This document shows positions 1 to 7,677 of a stretch of 35,885 bases of DNA, in pieces. The notes below the pieces were generated by a model. It was given only the letters and a program-made list of their open reading frames with translations. It made no database searches and had not been told where the DNA came from. The DNA comes from Candidatus Saccharimonadota bacterium (GTDB lineage Bacteria > Patescibacteriota > Saccharimonadia > Saccharimonadales > Saccharimonadaceae): positions 1-35,885 of the forward strand of contig DAICXN010000006.1 in the NCBI GenBank assembly GCA_027312165.1, read 5' to 3'. Each line of letters opens with the position of its first letter. The stretch's first letter is position 1. The position numbers and the translations under genes are program-made.

Positions 1-50
1 CAATACACGCGTAATTATACCCAAAGATGACATAAGTGACAAGAGGGCGG

Positions 51-79
51 TTGATTCTGGGATCAACAATTAGTACAAT
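51..79 (+). promoter_or_regulatory. Promoter of pilin 1
   Basis: TTGATT (51-56), a 17-base spacer and TACAAT (74-79). The ATG is seven bases after the -10, predicting a leaderless transcript. The sequence before this promoter is too short to assign to an upstream gene. Confidence 0.7.
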
Positions 80-86
80 TGCATCA

Positions 87-599
87 ATGAATCAAAGAGC
101 TTATGGTTTTACGATAGTCGAGTTGCTAATCGTTATTGTGGTTATTGGTATTTTAGCTGCGATATCCATCGTTGCCTATAATGGCGTGTCCAACCAAGCA
201 AATGATTCGGCAGTTAAGAGTGACCTGACTAACATGGCAAAAATGATTGAAATGGATGCTATCGATAGAGGCGAATATATTCCTGGTGGTAGTGCTAGCG
301 GGGATTCGACTCAGTTTCCTGGACTTAAGTTCCGGCCTTCAAAGGGGGCCTATATGGTTGGGACTACCAATAATCTGTCATACTGCAGAGGTAGTGATTC
401 AACCGGTAGGGTTGTATTTCGCGTAGAGGCGCGTAGCAAATCTGGTCAGACTTATCGTTATGAATCATCCACCGGCCTAAGGTCACTTGGAAGTGTTACC
501 TCTGGGCCAACGCAGGCTTGTTCAGGATTGACCTCGACTTCATTCTCTTATGGATATTATCTGTCCACTAACACTTGGTGGTCATGGACAAATGGATAG
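87..599 (+). CDS. Type IV prepilin-like protein (pilin paralog 1)
   Basis: Predicted pilin or pseudopilin subunit of a type IV pilus, 170 aa. The N-terminus is a class III signal: a short basic leader ending in Gly7, then FTIVELL, so prepilin peptidase would cut between Gly7 and Phe8. Glu at mature position 5 is present, followed by a hydrophobic helix of about 20 residues. The C-terminal part is a Ser/Thr-rich globular region with two cysteines that could form a disulfide. I chose the ATG at 87 rather than the longer reading from 36, because the leader then has the normal length and the -10 box at 74-79 sits directly upstream; there is no Shine-Dalgarno. The first 60 residues closely resemble the pilin at 7678. 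Whether it is a major or minor pilin cannot be told. Confidence 0.88.
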   Translation: MNQRAYGFTIVELLIVIVVIGILAAISIVAYNGVSNQANDSAVKSDLTNMAKMIEMDAIDRGEYIPGGSASGDSTQFPGLKFRPSKGAYMVGTTNNLSYCRGSDSTGRVVFRVEARSKSGQTYRYESSTGLRSLGSVTSGPTQACSGLTSTSFSYGYYLSTNTWWSWTNG

Positions 600-614
600 A
601 TAGAGGGCTATACT
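585..614 (+). promoter_or_regulatory. Promoter of the PAP2 phosphatase gene
   Basis: TGGACA (585-590), 18 bases, TATACT (609-614), then six bases to the ATG. Leaderless type; the -35 lies within the end of the pilin coding region. Confidence 0.65.
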
Positions 615-620
615 GCGTCT

Positions 621-1118
621 ATGGATATGCAATTTGTCGTTAAATTGATCGCCGATGGTATGGTCGTGCCAGTGGCCTTAATCGGCGCCTATACACTACT
701 CCGCTATGTGCCAGCTGCAGAGCGTTATCACACCTACACAAAGGTAATGATGGCGGGCTTGTCATCTTATGTTTTAGCAAAAATTGTCGGCTTGCTCTAT
801 CAGCCTGCAACTCTGCGACCTTTCGAGTTAATGGGTGTCGATGCGGGAGCGTCTTTCCTGGACAATCCAGGCTTTCCGTCAGACCATGCGCTGTTTACTA
901 TGGCCATAACTTTGGCTATTTTATTTGGTGCTAAAAAGAAAACGTGGGCTTTGGTGGCCTTAATCATGACTTTACTAGTTGGCGCTGGGCGGGTTATTGC
1001 TCTTGTGCATACTCCATTAGATGTTATGGGCGGGTTGATTATCGCGTGTGCGGGCATTTTTTGGTATCTGCCGATATCACAAAAATCTCGGACTGAGGCG
1101 AGCGGAAAAAGCGCTTAA
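621..1118 (+). CDS. PAP2-family membrane phosphatase (possible undecaprenyl-pyrophosphate phosphatase)
   Basis: Integral membrane protein of 165 aa with several hydrophobic segments. The PAP2 signature is visible: PSDHA in the middle, then R-x5-H-x3-D in GRVIALVHTPLD, which supplies the catalytic histidine and aspartate; an RP pair upstream (TLRPFE) fits the first motif in a loose form. Family members dephosphorylate lipid phosphates at the membrane surface, and BcrC-type members recycle undecaprenyl pyrophosphate for cell-wall synthesis. That specific role is inference. The start is fixed by a TATACT box six bases upstream and no Shine-Dalgarno. It stands 21 bases after the pilin gene with its own promoter. 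Confidence 0.85.
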   Translation: MDMQFVVKLIADGMVVPVALIGAYTLLRYVPAAERYHTYTKVMMAGLSSYVLAKIVGLLYQPATLRPFELMGVDAGASFLDNPGFPSDHALFTMAITLAILFGAKKKTWALVALIMTLLVGAGRVIALVHTPLDVMGGLIIACAGIFWYLPISQKSRTEASGKSA

Positions 1119-1138
1119 GCCTAATATTATTGCTTTTT
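1106..1138 (+). terminator. Possible weak terminator after the PAP2 gene
   Basis: AAAAAGC at 1106-1112 can pair with GCTTTTT at 1132-1138 across a 19-base loop that holds a small GCTTAAGC palindrome. The stem is AT-rich and overlaps the next promoter, so function is uncertain. Confidence 0.3.
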
Positions 1139-1158
1139 TATCAATACCAATGTACAAT
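1130..1158 (+). promoter_or_regulatory. Promoter of the unknown membrane protein at 1185
   Basis: TTGCTT (1130-1135), 17 bases, TACAAT (1153-1158). The ATG is 26 bases further on with AGGAG at 1175-1179, so this is a leadered, Shine-Dalgarno gene. Confidence 0.6.
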
Positions 1159-1184
1159 ATGCCAAAAGAATCATAGGAGTTTTT

Positions 1185-1682
1185 ATGGCTTTGAGGGCGA
1201 TTATATTTAGAGAAGAGATGTCGAGATATTTCTTTAATATGACGGCTAGCGTTTTTGGTAAGATTGTTTTGCTTGGTGCAGGGGCGGGACTAGCTACCTG
1301 GTTAATTGGTTGGGTGCTGAATCAATACATCCTTACTCCATTTTTCTGTGGAGATCCTGATAGCATATCTATCTGTCTAAATAGTACAGTTCTTTCATCA
1401 AATATTGCAGCAGTCCTGGTTGGTATAATGGTGGTACCTATTCTGGCCATGATATCAATGAAGCGAGCCCTTCTGGTGGTGATTGCAGCGATAGTTGCAC
1501 TTTGGGGTGTAGCGGCATGGATAGCGGGTCCTTGGTACGTCTCATTGATTTGGACCGTGCTCGCTTATGCGGCGGTTTATGCTGCACTTGCTTGGATTAA
1601 CCGACTAAGGGGTGATCTGGCGGCAATTGTGTTTATCGTGATGTTTGTTGTGATTGTTCGAGCGGTTCTGGCATTTGCATAA
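1185..1682 (+). CDS. Integral membrane protein of unknown function
   Basis: I do not recognise this 165 aa protein. It has about five hydrophobic segments separated by very short loops, a short N-terminal cytoplasmic stretch with charged residues (FREEMSR), and two cysteines in the first predicted external loop (FFCGDPDSISICL) that could form a disulfide. The start is well supported by AGGAG at 1175-1179, five bases before the ATG, and by a promoter TTGCTT-17-TACAAT upstream. It is therefore one of the minority of genes here with a leader and Shine-Dalgarno. It lies between the PAP2 gene and rmuC, each with its own promoter, so context gives no function. Confidence 0.72.
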   Translation: MALRAIIFREEMSRYFFNMTASVFGKIVLLGAGAGLATWLIGWVLNQYILTPFFCGDPDSISICLNSTVLSSNIAAVLVGIMVVPILAMISMKRALLVVIAAIVALWGVAAWIAGPWYVSLIWTVLAYAAVYAALAWINRLRGDLAAIVFIVMFVVIVRAVLAFA

Positions 1683-1703
1683 GCGGTAAGCTCTCTGCCG
1701 TAG

Positions 1704-1709
1704 TATACT
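1704..1709 (+). promoter_or_regulatory. -10 box of rmuC
   Basis: TATACT six bases before the ATG with no Shine-Dalgarno; leaderless type. No convincing -35 at the usual distance. Confidence 0.55.
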
Positions 1710-1715
1710 AAGGTT

Positions 1716-2786
1716 ATGGAAACTTTAGTAATCATTCTTTTGGCGGTAATAGTATTTGGGTTAGGCGGAGTATTGTATGTGGTGGCTAGACGCCTCAATG
1801 ACCTTAAAGGTGGCTCGTCAGTCGATCTACTAAAGACTGATGTAGTTGAGTTGAGTAGGTCGATTCAGTTGTTGTCTGAGTCAATGGGAGAGAAAATTGA
1901 GCGCAGTAGTTTGACTGTCAACAACTCAGTACAAAGGCAGCTAACGGAGAGTTCGAAGTTGGTAAGTGACGTTACTCAAAGGCTGGCGAAGCTTGATGAA
2001 ACTAATCGACGAGTGGTTGATGTAGCTACAGAGCTAAAGACGTTGCAGAATGTTCTGTCAAACCCGAAGCAGCGAGGTGTTTTTGGGGAGTTTTACTTGG
2101 AGAGCGTACTTGATAATGTCCTGCCTCCTTCGCAGTACAAGATGCAGTATGGATTTAGGGACGGTGTTATTGTGGATGCTGTTGTGCTTCTGGATAAGGG
2201 AAAGTTGCTGCCTGTTGATAGCAAGTTTTCGCTGGAGAACTACAACCGAATGATTGAGTCTAAGGATAAGGCTGAGCGAGATGTTTGGCTAAATAAGGTC
2301 AAGGCTGACTTAAAAGGGCGCATTGATGAGGCCTCAAAGTACATAAGACCCGATGAGGGGACTATGGATTTTGCTTTTATGTTTATACCTAGCGAGTCAC
2401 TTTACTACGATCTGTTGATTAATAATGTAGGTACAGGTGGCAGCTCTCGTGACTTAATTGAATATGCGTTTCGGGACAAGAGAGTTATTATCGTTAGCCC
2501 GACAAGTTTTTTGGCTTACCTGCAAACAGTTTTACAGGGACTCAGAAGCCTGCAGATTGAAGAGCAGGCTAGAGATATTCAGGTGCGTGTCGGGCTACTA
2601 GGCGTACATATCAAGCGCTTTGATGAGTTATTGGGCAAGATGGGGAAATCTTTATCTACTACTGTAAACCACTACAACAGCTCCTACAAAGAGCTGTCAA
2701 AAATTGACAAGGACGTTGTAAAGATATCCGGCGGAGACACAAAAGCCGACCCTATACTAGTAGATAGGCCCCAGCAAGATGATTAG
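1716..2786 (+). CDS. rmuC: DNA recombination protein RmuC
   Basis: RmuC-family protein, 356 aa, of the shorter kind. It has one N-terminal transmembrane helix (about residues 3-23), a coiled-coil region (about 40-115), then the conserved RmuC core: RGVFGEFYLESVL, the Asp-rich VIVDAVVLL and LLPVDSKFSLENY, and later FMFIPSESLYYDLL and VIIVSPTSFLAYL. The family is linked to limiting inversions and to recombination between short inverted repeats; a nuclease fold is proposed from remote similarity. TATACT lies six bases before the ATG with no Shine-Dalgarno. The gene ends in a strong hairpin terminator shared with the convergent channel gene. Confidence 0.93.
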   Translation: METLVIILLAVIVFGLGGVLYVVARRLNDLKGGSSVDLLKTDVVELSRSIQLLSESMGEKIERSSLTVNNSVQRQLTESSKLVSDVTQRLAKLDETNRRVVDVATELKTLQNVLSNPKQRGVFGEFYLESVLDNVLPPSQYKMQYGFRDGVIVDAVVLLDKGKLLPVDSKFSLENYNRMIESKDKAERDVWLNKVKADLKGRIDEASKYIRPDEGTMDFAFMFIPSESLYYDLLINNVGTGGSSRDLIEYAFRDKRVIIVSPTSFLAYLQTVLQGLRSLQIEEQARDIQVRVGLLGVHIKRFDELLGKMGKSLSTTVNHYNSSYKELSKIDKDVVKISGGDTKADPILVDRPQQDD

Positions 2787-2796
2787 AGCATAAACT

Positions 2797-2826
2797 AAAA
2801 CCCCTCCAGGTAAGTGGAGGGGTTTT
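2797..2826. terminator. Bidirectional terminator between rmuC and the aquaporin-family gene
   Basis: A perfect 12-base-pair stem (2797-2808 with 2815-2826) with a six-base loop. A-runs and T-runs flank the G/C core on both sides, so it can stop transcription from both convergent genes. Confidence 0.9.
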
Positions 2827-2844
2827 AGGTTTAACTAGCTAGAT

Positions 2845-3804
2845 TTAAGCTTCGATTTGTGATCGATAGTTTACTAGCAGGAAAAGGTTTCCGCCAAGTG
2901 CTGCACCTATAAGGGTTGCAAGAATCACCTCTATGCCCAGTCGGGTGTAGGCTACCTCGTCCTTTTGTACTGTCGGATTGCCCTGAAGCTGGCTATCAGT
3001 TCTCTCGGTTGTCGCGAGTGCGATAGCTGGATTTAGGGTTGCGCCATTGATATAAACCTCGCGCGGATATGATCGCTCACCTTCCTGTGGTTGGTTTTGG
3101 TCATCGGCTGCAGCCTCAGCCTGGATGGCTTGTTGTCGAGCTACTGCATTGCTCTGAGCGTATGAAACTAGGGCGCCAGTAGCTACTAGTCCAATGGTAA
3201 GTGACATACCGAGGCCAATAGCTCGTCCGGTGGAACGAACGTCGGTCCGATTGATGACTGCAGCAAAACCAAACATAAAGATTGCTGTGCCAACTAGCTC
3301 TAGGGCGAATATGCTCCATGAGAAGTCTAGGAAGTTTTCGAAGCTGATTGAGAATACGCCTCCTGATACAGCCCCGACGAGGACTATCGCCGCCATGGCG
3401 CCTAGTAGCTGAGCTATCCAGTAAAATGGCACGAGTGCGGTGCGGATTCGTCGCATTGTCCAGAGTCCAAATGTCACAGCAGGGTTGATGTGTGATCCAG
3501 AAATCGCTCCAATAGCGAGCACCATAACAACCATAACAAGGCCGATATAGAATGGAAGCATAAAGTACGATGTCGCAACGATAGCTACTAGCGTTAGTAC
3601 AAATGTACCGATAGATTCTGCTAGAACTATATTAATCAAGTTGCTCGGTAGCTTTGGCTTGCCTCCTAGTGCTGTCTTTTTGGTTGTTGACGGAGCGCTA
3701 GTCACGCGTGTCACTGTTGTTTTTGCTGATTGCGCTGCCGTTTTTGCCTTTTTAGGCGCAGGCTTTGCAGTAGCGACCTTTTTCTTGGTCTTGCTAGTAG
3801 CCAT
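2845..3804 (-). CDS. MIP/aquaporin-family channel with basic N-terminal tail
   Basis: Major intrinsic protein family channel, 319 aa, larger than the usual 230-280. Both half-helix NPA motifs are present: SGSHINPAVT in the first half and GATLNPAIAL in the second. Six membrane helices can be placed from about residue 58 onward. Two features are unusual. The first 50 or so residues are rich in Lys, Ala, Thr and Ser, resembling a histone H1 tail. An acidic Gln/Glu/Asp-rich insert of about 35 residues precedes the second NPA loop, and another polar stretch follows it. Whether it conducts water, glycerol or another solute cannot be judged. The gene has a good AGGAGG Shine-Dalgarno and a TATACT box about 29 bases before the ATG. 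Confidence 0.9.
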   Translation of the reverse strand: MATSKTKKKVATAKPAPKKAKTAAQSAKTTVTRVTSAPSTTKKTALGGKPKLPSNLINIVLAESIGTFVLTLVAIVATSYFMLPFYIGLVMVVMVLAIGAISGSHINPAVTFGLWTMRRIRTALVPFYWIAQLLGAMAAIVLVGAVSGGVFSISFENFLDFSWSIFALELVGTAIFMFGFAAVINRTDVRSTGRAIGLGMSLTIGLVATGALVSYAQSNAVARQQAIQAEAAADDQNQPQEGERSYPREVYINGATLNPAIALATTERTDSQLQGNPTVQKDEVAYTRLGIEVILATLIGAALGGNLFLLVNYRSQIEA

Positions 3805-3827
3805 AATCCCTCCTTATCTACTAATGA

Positions 3828-3856
3828 TTATCAGTATAGCATATTGGTGATATACT
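3828..3856 (+). promoter_or_regulatory. Promoter of the tail-anchored protein and probably pheST
   Basis: TTATCA (3828-3833), 17 bases, TATACT (3851-3856), seven bases to the ATG at 3864. Its -35 overlaps the -10 of the divergent channel gene. Confidence 0.6.
3833..3838 (-). promoter_or_regulatory. -10 box of the aquaporin-family gene
   Basis: TATACT on the minus strand, 28 bases between it and the ATG, with AGGAGGGA at 3807-3814 as Shine-Dalgarno. It lies only 12 bases from the plus-strand -10 at 3851-3856, so the two divergent promoters overlap. Confidence 0.6.
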
Positions 3857-3863
3857 TAAGGGT

Positions 3864-4091
3864 ATGGGATTATTTTTAAATCAACAGGATAGGCGAAGCG
3901 AACTACAAGAAAAAATCGCTGCTGATTTGCAAGAAAAAGCTCGACAGAACAGCCTGCGAGAAGGCGCTGCTATGGACGGAGTTGATGACATTAAGTATCT
4001 CGAAGGGACTAAGCAAACTACGTCGCTTGCATGGGCTTGGATAGTCGTTGTATTTTTAGCCATTGGTGTTGTCTTATTGTTTTTGATGTAG
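3864..4091 (+). CDS. Small tail-anchored membrane protein of unknown function
   Basis: I do not recognise this 75 aa protein by family. Its first 50 residues are polar with a Gln/Glu/Lys/Arg-rich helical stretch (RRSELQEKIAADLQEKAR), and the last 20 form a single hydrophobic helix, so it is probably tail-anchored. TATACT at 3851-3856 sits seven bases before the ATG with TTATCA 17 bases further up, so the start is well defined and the transcript would be leaderless. It lies 15 bases before pheS with no obvious separate promoter for pheS, so it is likely the first gene of the pheST operon. That suggests co-expression but not a role. Confidence 0.72.
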   Translation: MGLFLNQQDRRSELQEKIAADLQEKARQNSLREGAAMDGVDDIKYLEGTKQTTSLAWAWIVVVFLAIGVVLLFLM

Positions 4092-4106
4092 GTTTAGGCG
4101 TAGTAT

Positions 4107-5147
4107 ATGCAAGATAAAATTGATTCTATAAAACAACAACTGCTTGAATTAACAGCGACTCATGATTCGCCAAGGAGCGTGCTACGCTCTCCTTTGCTCC
4201 GAAGCCTCTATGCTGAGATACCAAAACTGCCCGCCGAGCAAAAGGGGCAGTTTGGTCAAATGATCAATCAGCTAAAGCTCGATATCGAGGCAGCGGTCGT
4301 CACCCGAGAAGCCCAGCTGGCACGAGTCGAACTGCGCCCAATCGATGTAACTGCGCCTATGGATATAAATTCGGCTCGGCCAGAACCCTTGGCGGCAAGC
4401 AAAGGCTCGGTCCACCCGTTAATGCGCGAAATCTCCATCCTCTCTGACATATTCAACCGCATGGGCTATGTGGTCGAGGAGTCAAGAGAGATCGATGACC
4501 AATTTCATATGTTCGAGAGTCTAAATTTTCCAAAAGGTCATCCGGCGCGCGACGATTATGACACTTTTATGACCGAGGAGAGGGACGGGGATGGTGAGCC
4601 GTTGATTGCGCCTGCTCATACTAGCACAATGCAATATCGAGTTCTTCGGAAATATTTAGATAATCTCGACAAGGGCGAGCCTATTGCAGCCATAGTTCCA
4701 GATCGCGTCTTTAGGAACGAGGACTTAGATGCTCGACACGAGCATACGTTTTACCAGGTTGAGGGTGTGTATGTTGGCGAAGGTGTCAACGTGGGTAACT
4801 TAATTGCTACGCTGCAAGAGTTTTTGCAGGAGTATTACGGCAAAAAACTTGAAGTGCGCCTAAATCCTTTCTACTTTCCTTTTACTGAGCCAAGTTTTGA
4901 GTTTTCCTTATCTTGTCCATTTTGCGAAAAGAAAGGCTGCTCAGTATGTTCGCAAGAGGGATGGATCGAGCTGCTCGGCTGTGGCATGATTCATCCGAAT
5001 GTTCTCCAAATGGCAGGTGTTGACCCAGGCAAATATACCGGATTTGCATTTGGCTGTGGCGTCGATCGATTGGTCATGATGAAGTACGCAATCGAAGACG
5101 TAAGGCATTTCCATTCAGCAAAGTTAGATTTCTTGAGGCAGTTTTAG
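4107..5147 (+). CDS. pheS: Phenylalanine-tRNA ligase alpha subunit
   Basis: Catalytic subunit of the (alpha-beta)2 enzyme that charges tRNA-Phe in the cytoplasm; 346 aa, the normal length. An N-terminal coiled coil (about 1-85) binds tRNA. The class II core shows motif 2 (FRNEDLDARHEHTFYQVEG) and motif 3 (FGCGVDRLVMMKYAIED). A Cys-rich insert, CPFCEKKGCSVC, precedes the conserved WIELLGCGMIHPNVL; a similar four-Cys insert occurs in many bacterial PheS proteins and may bind zinc. There is no clear Shine-Dalgarno, and the start lies 15 bases after the tail-anchored gene, so translation may depend on coupling. pheT follows after 11 bases. Confidence 0.97.
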   Translation: MQDKIDSIKQQLLELTATHDSPRSVLRSPLLRSLYAEIPKLPAEQKGQFGQMINQLKLDIEAAVVTREAQLARVELRPIDVTAPMDINSARPEPLAASKGSVHPLMREISILSDIFNRMGYVVEESREIDDQFHMFESLNFPKGHPARDDYDTFMTEERDGDGEPLIAPAHTSTMQYRVLRKYLDNLDKGEPIAAIVPDRVFRNEDLDARHEHTFYQVEGVYVGEGVNVGNLIATLQEFLQEYYGKKLEVRLNPFYFPFTEPSFEFSLSCPFCEKKGCSVCSQEGWIELLGCGMIHPNVLQMAGVDPGKYTGFAFGCGVDRLVMMKYAIEDVRHFHSAKLDFLRQF

Positions 5148-5158
5148 GGAGTGAATGT

Positions 5159-7627
5159 ATGAAAGTTAGTCTGAGTATAATAAAAAGTTTAATCGATTTT
5201 GACCTACCTGATATTAGTCAGGTTATTTCTCGCATCAATCAGCGACTGGGCGGAGTCGAAGACATGGTGAACCTCGGCGCAAAATACGAAGGAGCAGCGA
5301 TCGTAAAAGTTGTTGATTGTCAGAAGCATCCAAATGCAGACAAGTTGTCGGTGTGTAAGATTGACGCTGGTACTGGTGAGTTGATTCAGGTGGTCTGCGG
5401 TGCTCCAAATGTTCGCTCAGGCATGTGGGCTATATGGTTGCCGCCTAAATCGGTGGTACCTAGTACTTTCAAGGAGGCCGATCCCTTTGTCTTGGGTTCA
5501 AGAGAGCTGCGGGGGATTTTGAGCAATGGAATGCTTGCAAGTGAGCAGGAGTTGGCAATCAGTTCTAATCACGAGGGCATTGTTGAGATATCTGAAAAAG
5601 ATTTGCCCGAAGGAGTGGTTTTGGAGGCTGGTGCTGGCTTTGCTGAGACATTCGGTCTTAATGATTACGTAATTGAAATTGAGAACAAGATGTTTACGCA
5701 CCGGCCGGATTTATTTGGACAGATTGGTGTTGCTCGCGAAATAGCCGGTATTTATCATCAGAAATTCACAAGTCCTGACTGGTATGGGCTAGGCGGATTA
5801 CAGCTTAGCGGTCGCGGTCTAGAGCTTGAGGTTTATAACGAAAATTATGATAGAGTGCCTCGATTTATGGCAACTGCTATGACAGGTATTGAAGTGGGTG
5901 ATAGCCCTTTATGGCTAAAGTGTCGACTTGTCGGTCTTGGCGCTAAGCCAATAAATAATGTTGTTGATATAACAAACTATATTATGCTGATGAGCGCTCA
6001 GCCGGTTCATGCTTATGACTATGATAAGTTGCATGGCGGTAAAATTGGCGCGCGCATGGCGAGAGCAGGCGAGAAGATTGAGTTGATAAATGGCAAGACA
6101 TATGAGCTTGATGAGAACGATATAGTTATAGCAGACGGCGAAGGTCCTGTGGGGCTAGCAGGAGTGATGGGAGGAGCTGCTACTGAGGTTTCAAGCGCTA
6201 CTAAAAATATAGTCATCGAAGTTGCAACCTTTGATATGTATACGATTCGCAGGACAAGTATGAGGCACGGATTGTTTACGGATGCAGTAACTAGGTTTAA
6301 CAAAGGTCAGTCGCCTTGGCAGAATGACATAGTTCTGGCTGAGCTAGTCAAGTTGATGAGTGAGGTTTGTGCGGGAGAGTTGGCTAGCGAGATTAGCGAC
6401 CTATTTAGTCCTGATTATCGGCAACTTTCTGGCCGTAAAACTAATAGTTTTTCGATCAATAAAATTAACGAATTATTGGGGCTGAATTTGGATAAGTCGC
6501 AAATACAGTCATTACTAGGAAATGTAGACCTTGAATTTAACGATAGTGACCAAACTTTATCGTTGCCTTTTTGGCGTATGGATCTAGCTGGTCAGGAGGA
6601 TGTTGCGGAAGAGGTTGGACGTCTTTATGGCTACGATCAGCTGCCCCGTCAACTACCATTGCGCCGGTCCCGTCCAGCGCCAAAAAATCCAACTCGCGAA
6701 ACAAAGCAGCGCGTGCGTGAGAGTCTAGTTAGCTCGGGTGCAAATGAAGTTTTGACCTACAGTTTTGTCAATGGGGATATTATTCGCCGGGCAAATCAGG
6801 ATGTTTCTCAGGCTTTTCGGCTAAGCAACGCATTAAGTCCTGATCTGCAGTTTTATCGCTTGACGATACTGCCAAGCCTGCTTGACAAGGTGCACGCCAA
6901 CATAAAGTCTGGGCATGAGGAGTTTGTGCTCTCTGAGATTGGAAAAGGGCACAACAAGGAGCGCCACCTGAACGACGACAATGGCCTGCCGGGCGAGAGC
7001 GCATTTGTGGATATGGTTTATACTAGCAAGCGAGAGCTAAGCGGCGCCCCATATTATCGGGCTCGCCAGATAGTGGACCAGTTGATGAGTGATTTGGGTA
7101 TACGGGCAGTATATAGGCCAGCCGATCTTGGTATGAGCTATCAAGTTAGCGCGCCATTTGACCTATCTCGCAGTGCTCTAGTCGAGACTGTTGAAGGTAG
7201 GTTGATTGGAATGGTAGGTGAGTTGAGGCAGGAAGTGCTATCTGCGTTTAAGCTACCCATCCATACATCTGCAGCCACATTGGATCTAAGGGGTCTTGAG
7301 GATATCCATTCTTCACGCACGACTGGCTACCGACCGTTGAGTAGATTCCCGGCGACATCTCGGGACATATCACTAAGAACAAGTAGTGACGTCAGCTACC
7401 AAAGCCTGTACGACAGTGTTAAGGTGGGCGTGAAAAATTCTAAAGTTGATGTTTCCGTGGATCCGGTGTCTATCTATCAGTCGGACGATGGTAGGCAGAC
7501 GAAAACTACAACGTTTAGGATCACTTTCGTTAGCCACCAAAAGACCCTTTCTGATAAAGATGTCGCGCCTTTGATGGAGTCGATATCAGATTCTGCAGCG
7601 TCTGCGTGCGGCGCGCAAACGGTATAG
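5159..7627 (+). CDS. pheT: Phenylalanine-tRNA ligase beta subunit
   Basis: Beta subunit of the PheST synthetase, 822 aa, full length. Domains in order: EMAP/OB-type tRNA-binding domain (about 45-155, with NADKLSVCKID and VVCGAPNV), the B3/B4 editing domain that hydrolyses Tyr-tRNA-Phe (about 225-385, with NNVVDITNYIM, QPVHAYDYDKL and GLAGVMGG), B5 (about 415-490), the inactive class II-like core, and a C-terminal ferredoxin-fold anticodon-binding domain (about 725-820, starting RPLSRFPATSRDISL). AGGGAG overlapping the pheS stop codon serves as Shine-Dalgarno. No terminator is seen after it, and the next pilin has its own promoter. Confidence 0.97.
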   Translation: MKVSLSIIKSLIDFDLPDISQVISRINQRLGGVEDMVNLGAKYEGAAIVKVVDCQKHPNADKLSVCKIDAGTGELIQVVCGAPNVRSGMWAIWLPPKSVVPSTFKEADPFVLGSRELRGILSNGMLASEQELAISSNHEGIVEISEKDLPEGVVLEAGAGFAETFGLNDYVIEIENKMFTHRPDLFGQIGVAREIAGIYHQKFTSPDWYGLGGLQLSGRGLELEVYNENYDRVPRFMATAMTGIEVGDSPLWLKCRLVGLGAKPINNVVDITNYIMLMSAQPVHAYDYDKLHGGKIGARMARAGEKIELINGKTYELDENDIVIADGEGPVGLAGVMGGAATEVSSATKNIVIEVATFDMYTIRRTSMRHGLFTDAVTRFNKGQSPWQNDIVLAELVKLMSEVCAGELASEISDLFSPDYRQLSGRKTNSFSINKINELLGLNLDKSQIQSLLGNVDLEFNDSDQTLSLPFWRMDLAGQEDVAEEVGRLYGYDQLPRQLPLRRSRPAPKNPTRETKQRVRESLVSSGANEVLTYSFVNGDIIRRANQDVSQAFRLSNALSPDLQFYRLTILPSLLDKVHANIKSGHEEFVLSEIGKGHNKERHLNDDNGLPGESAFVDMVYTSKRELSGAPYYRARQIVDQLMSDLGIRAVYRPADLGMSYQVSAPFDLSRSALVETVEGRLIGMVGELRQEVLSAFKLPIHTSAATLDLRGLEDIHSSRTTGYRPLSRFPATSRDISLRTSSDVSYQSLYDSVKVGVKNSKVDVSVDPVSIYQSDDGRQTKTTTFRITFVSHQKTLSDKDVAPLMESISDSAASACGAQTV

Positions 7628-7642
7628 CATGTCGCGGCAAAC

Positions 7643-7671
7643 TTGATTGGTCGAACAAAAGCGGCTACAAT
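7643..7671 (+). promoter_or_regulatory. Promoter of pilin 2
   Basis: TTGATT (7643-7648), 17 bases, TACAAT (7666-7671), six bases to the ATG. The same hexamers and spacing occur before pilin 1. Confidence 0.7.
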
Positions 7672-7677
7672 CATGAC

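Noticed and set aside
1-50. Tail of an upstream gene at the left edge
   Set aside because: Two frames are open for short stretches (ending near 30 and near 73). Nothing lets me choose between them, so no gene is called.
36-86. Extended N-terminus for pilin 1 from the upstream ATG
   Set aside because: It would give an overlong leader and include the promoter; the ATG at 87 fits both the prepilin leader and the -10 spacing.
4914-4960. Cysteine cluster in PheS as a novel zinc domain
   Set aside because: Similar four-Cys inserts occur in many bacterial PheS proteins before the conserved WxELLGCGM stretch.
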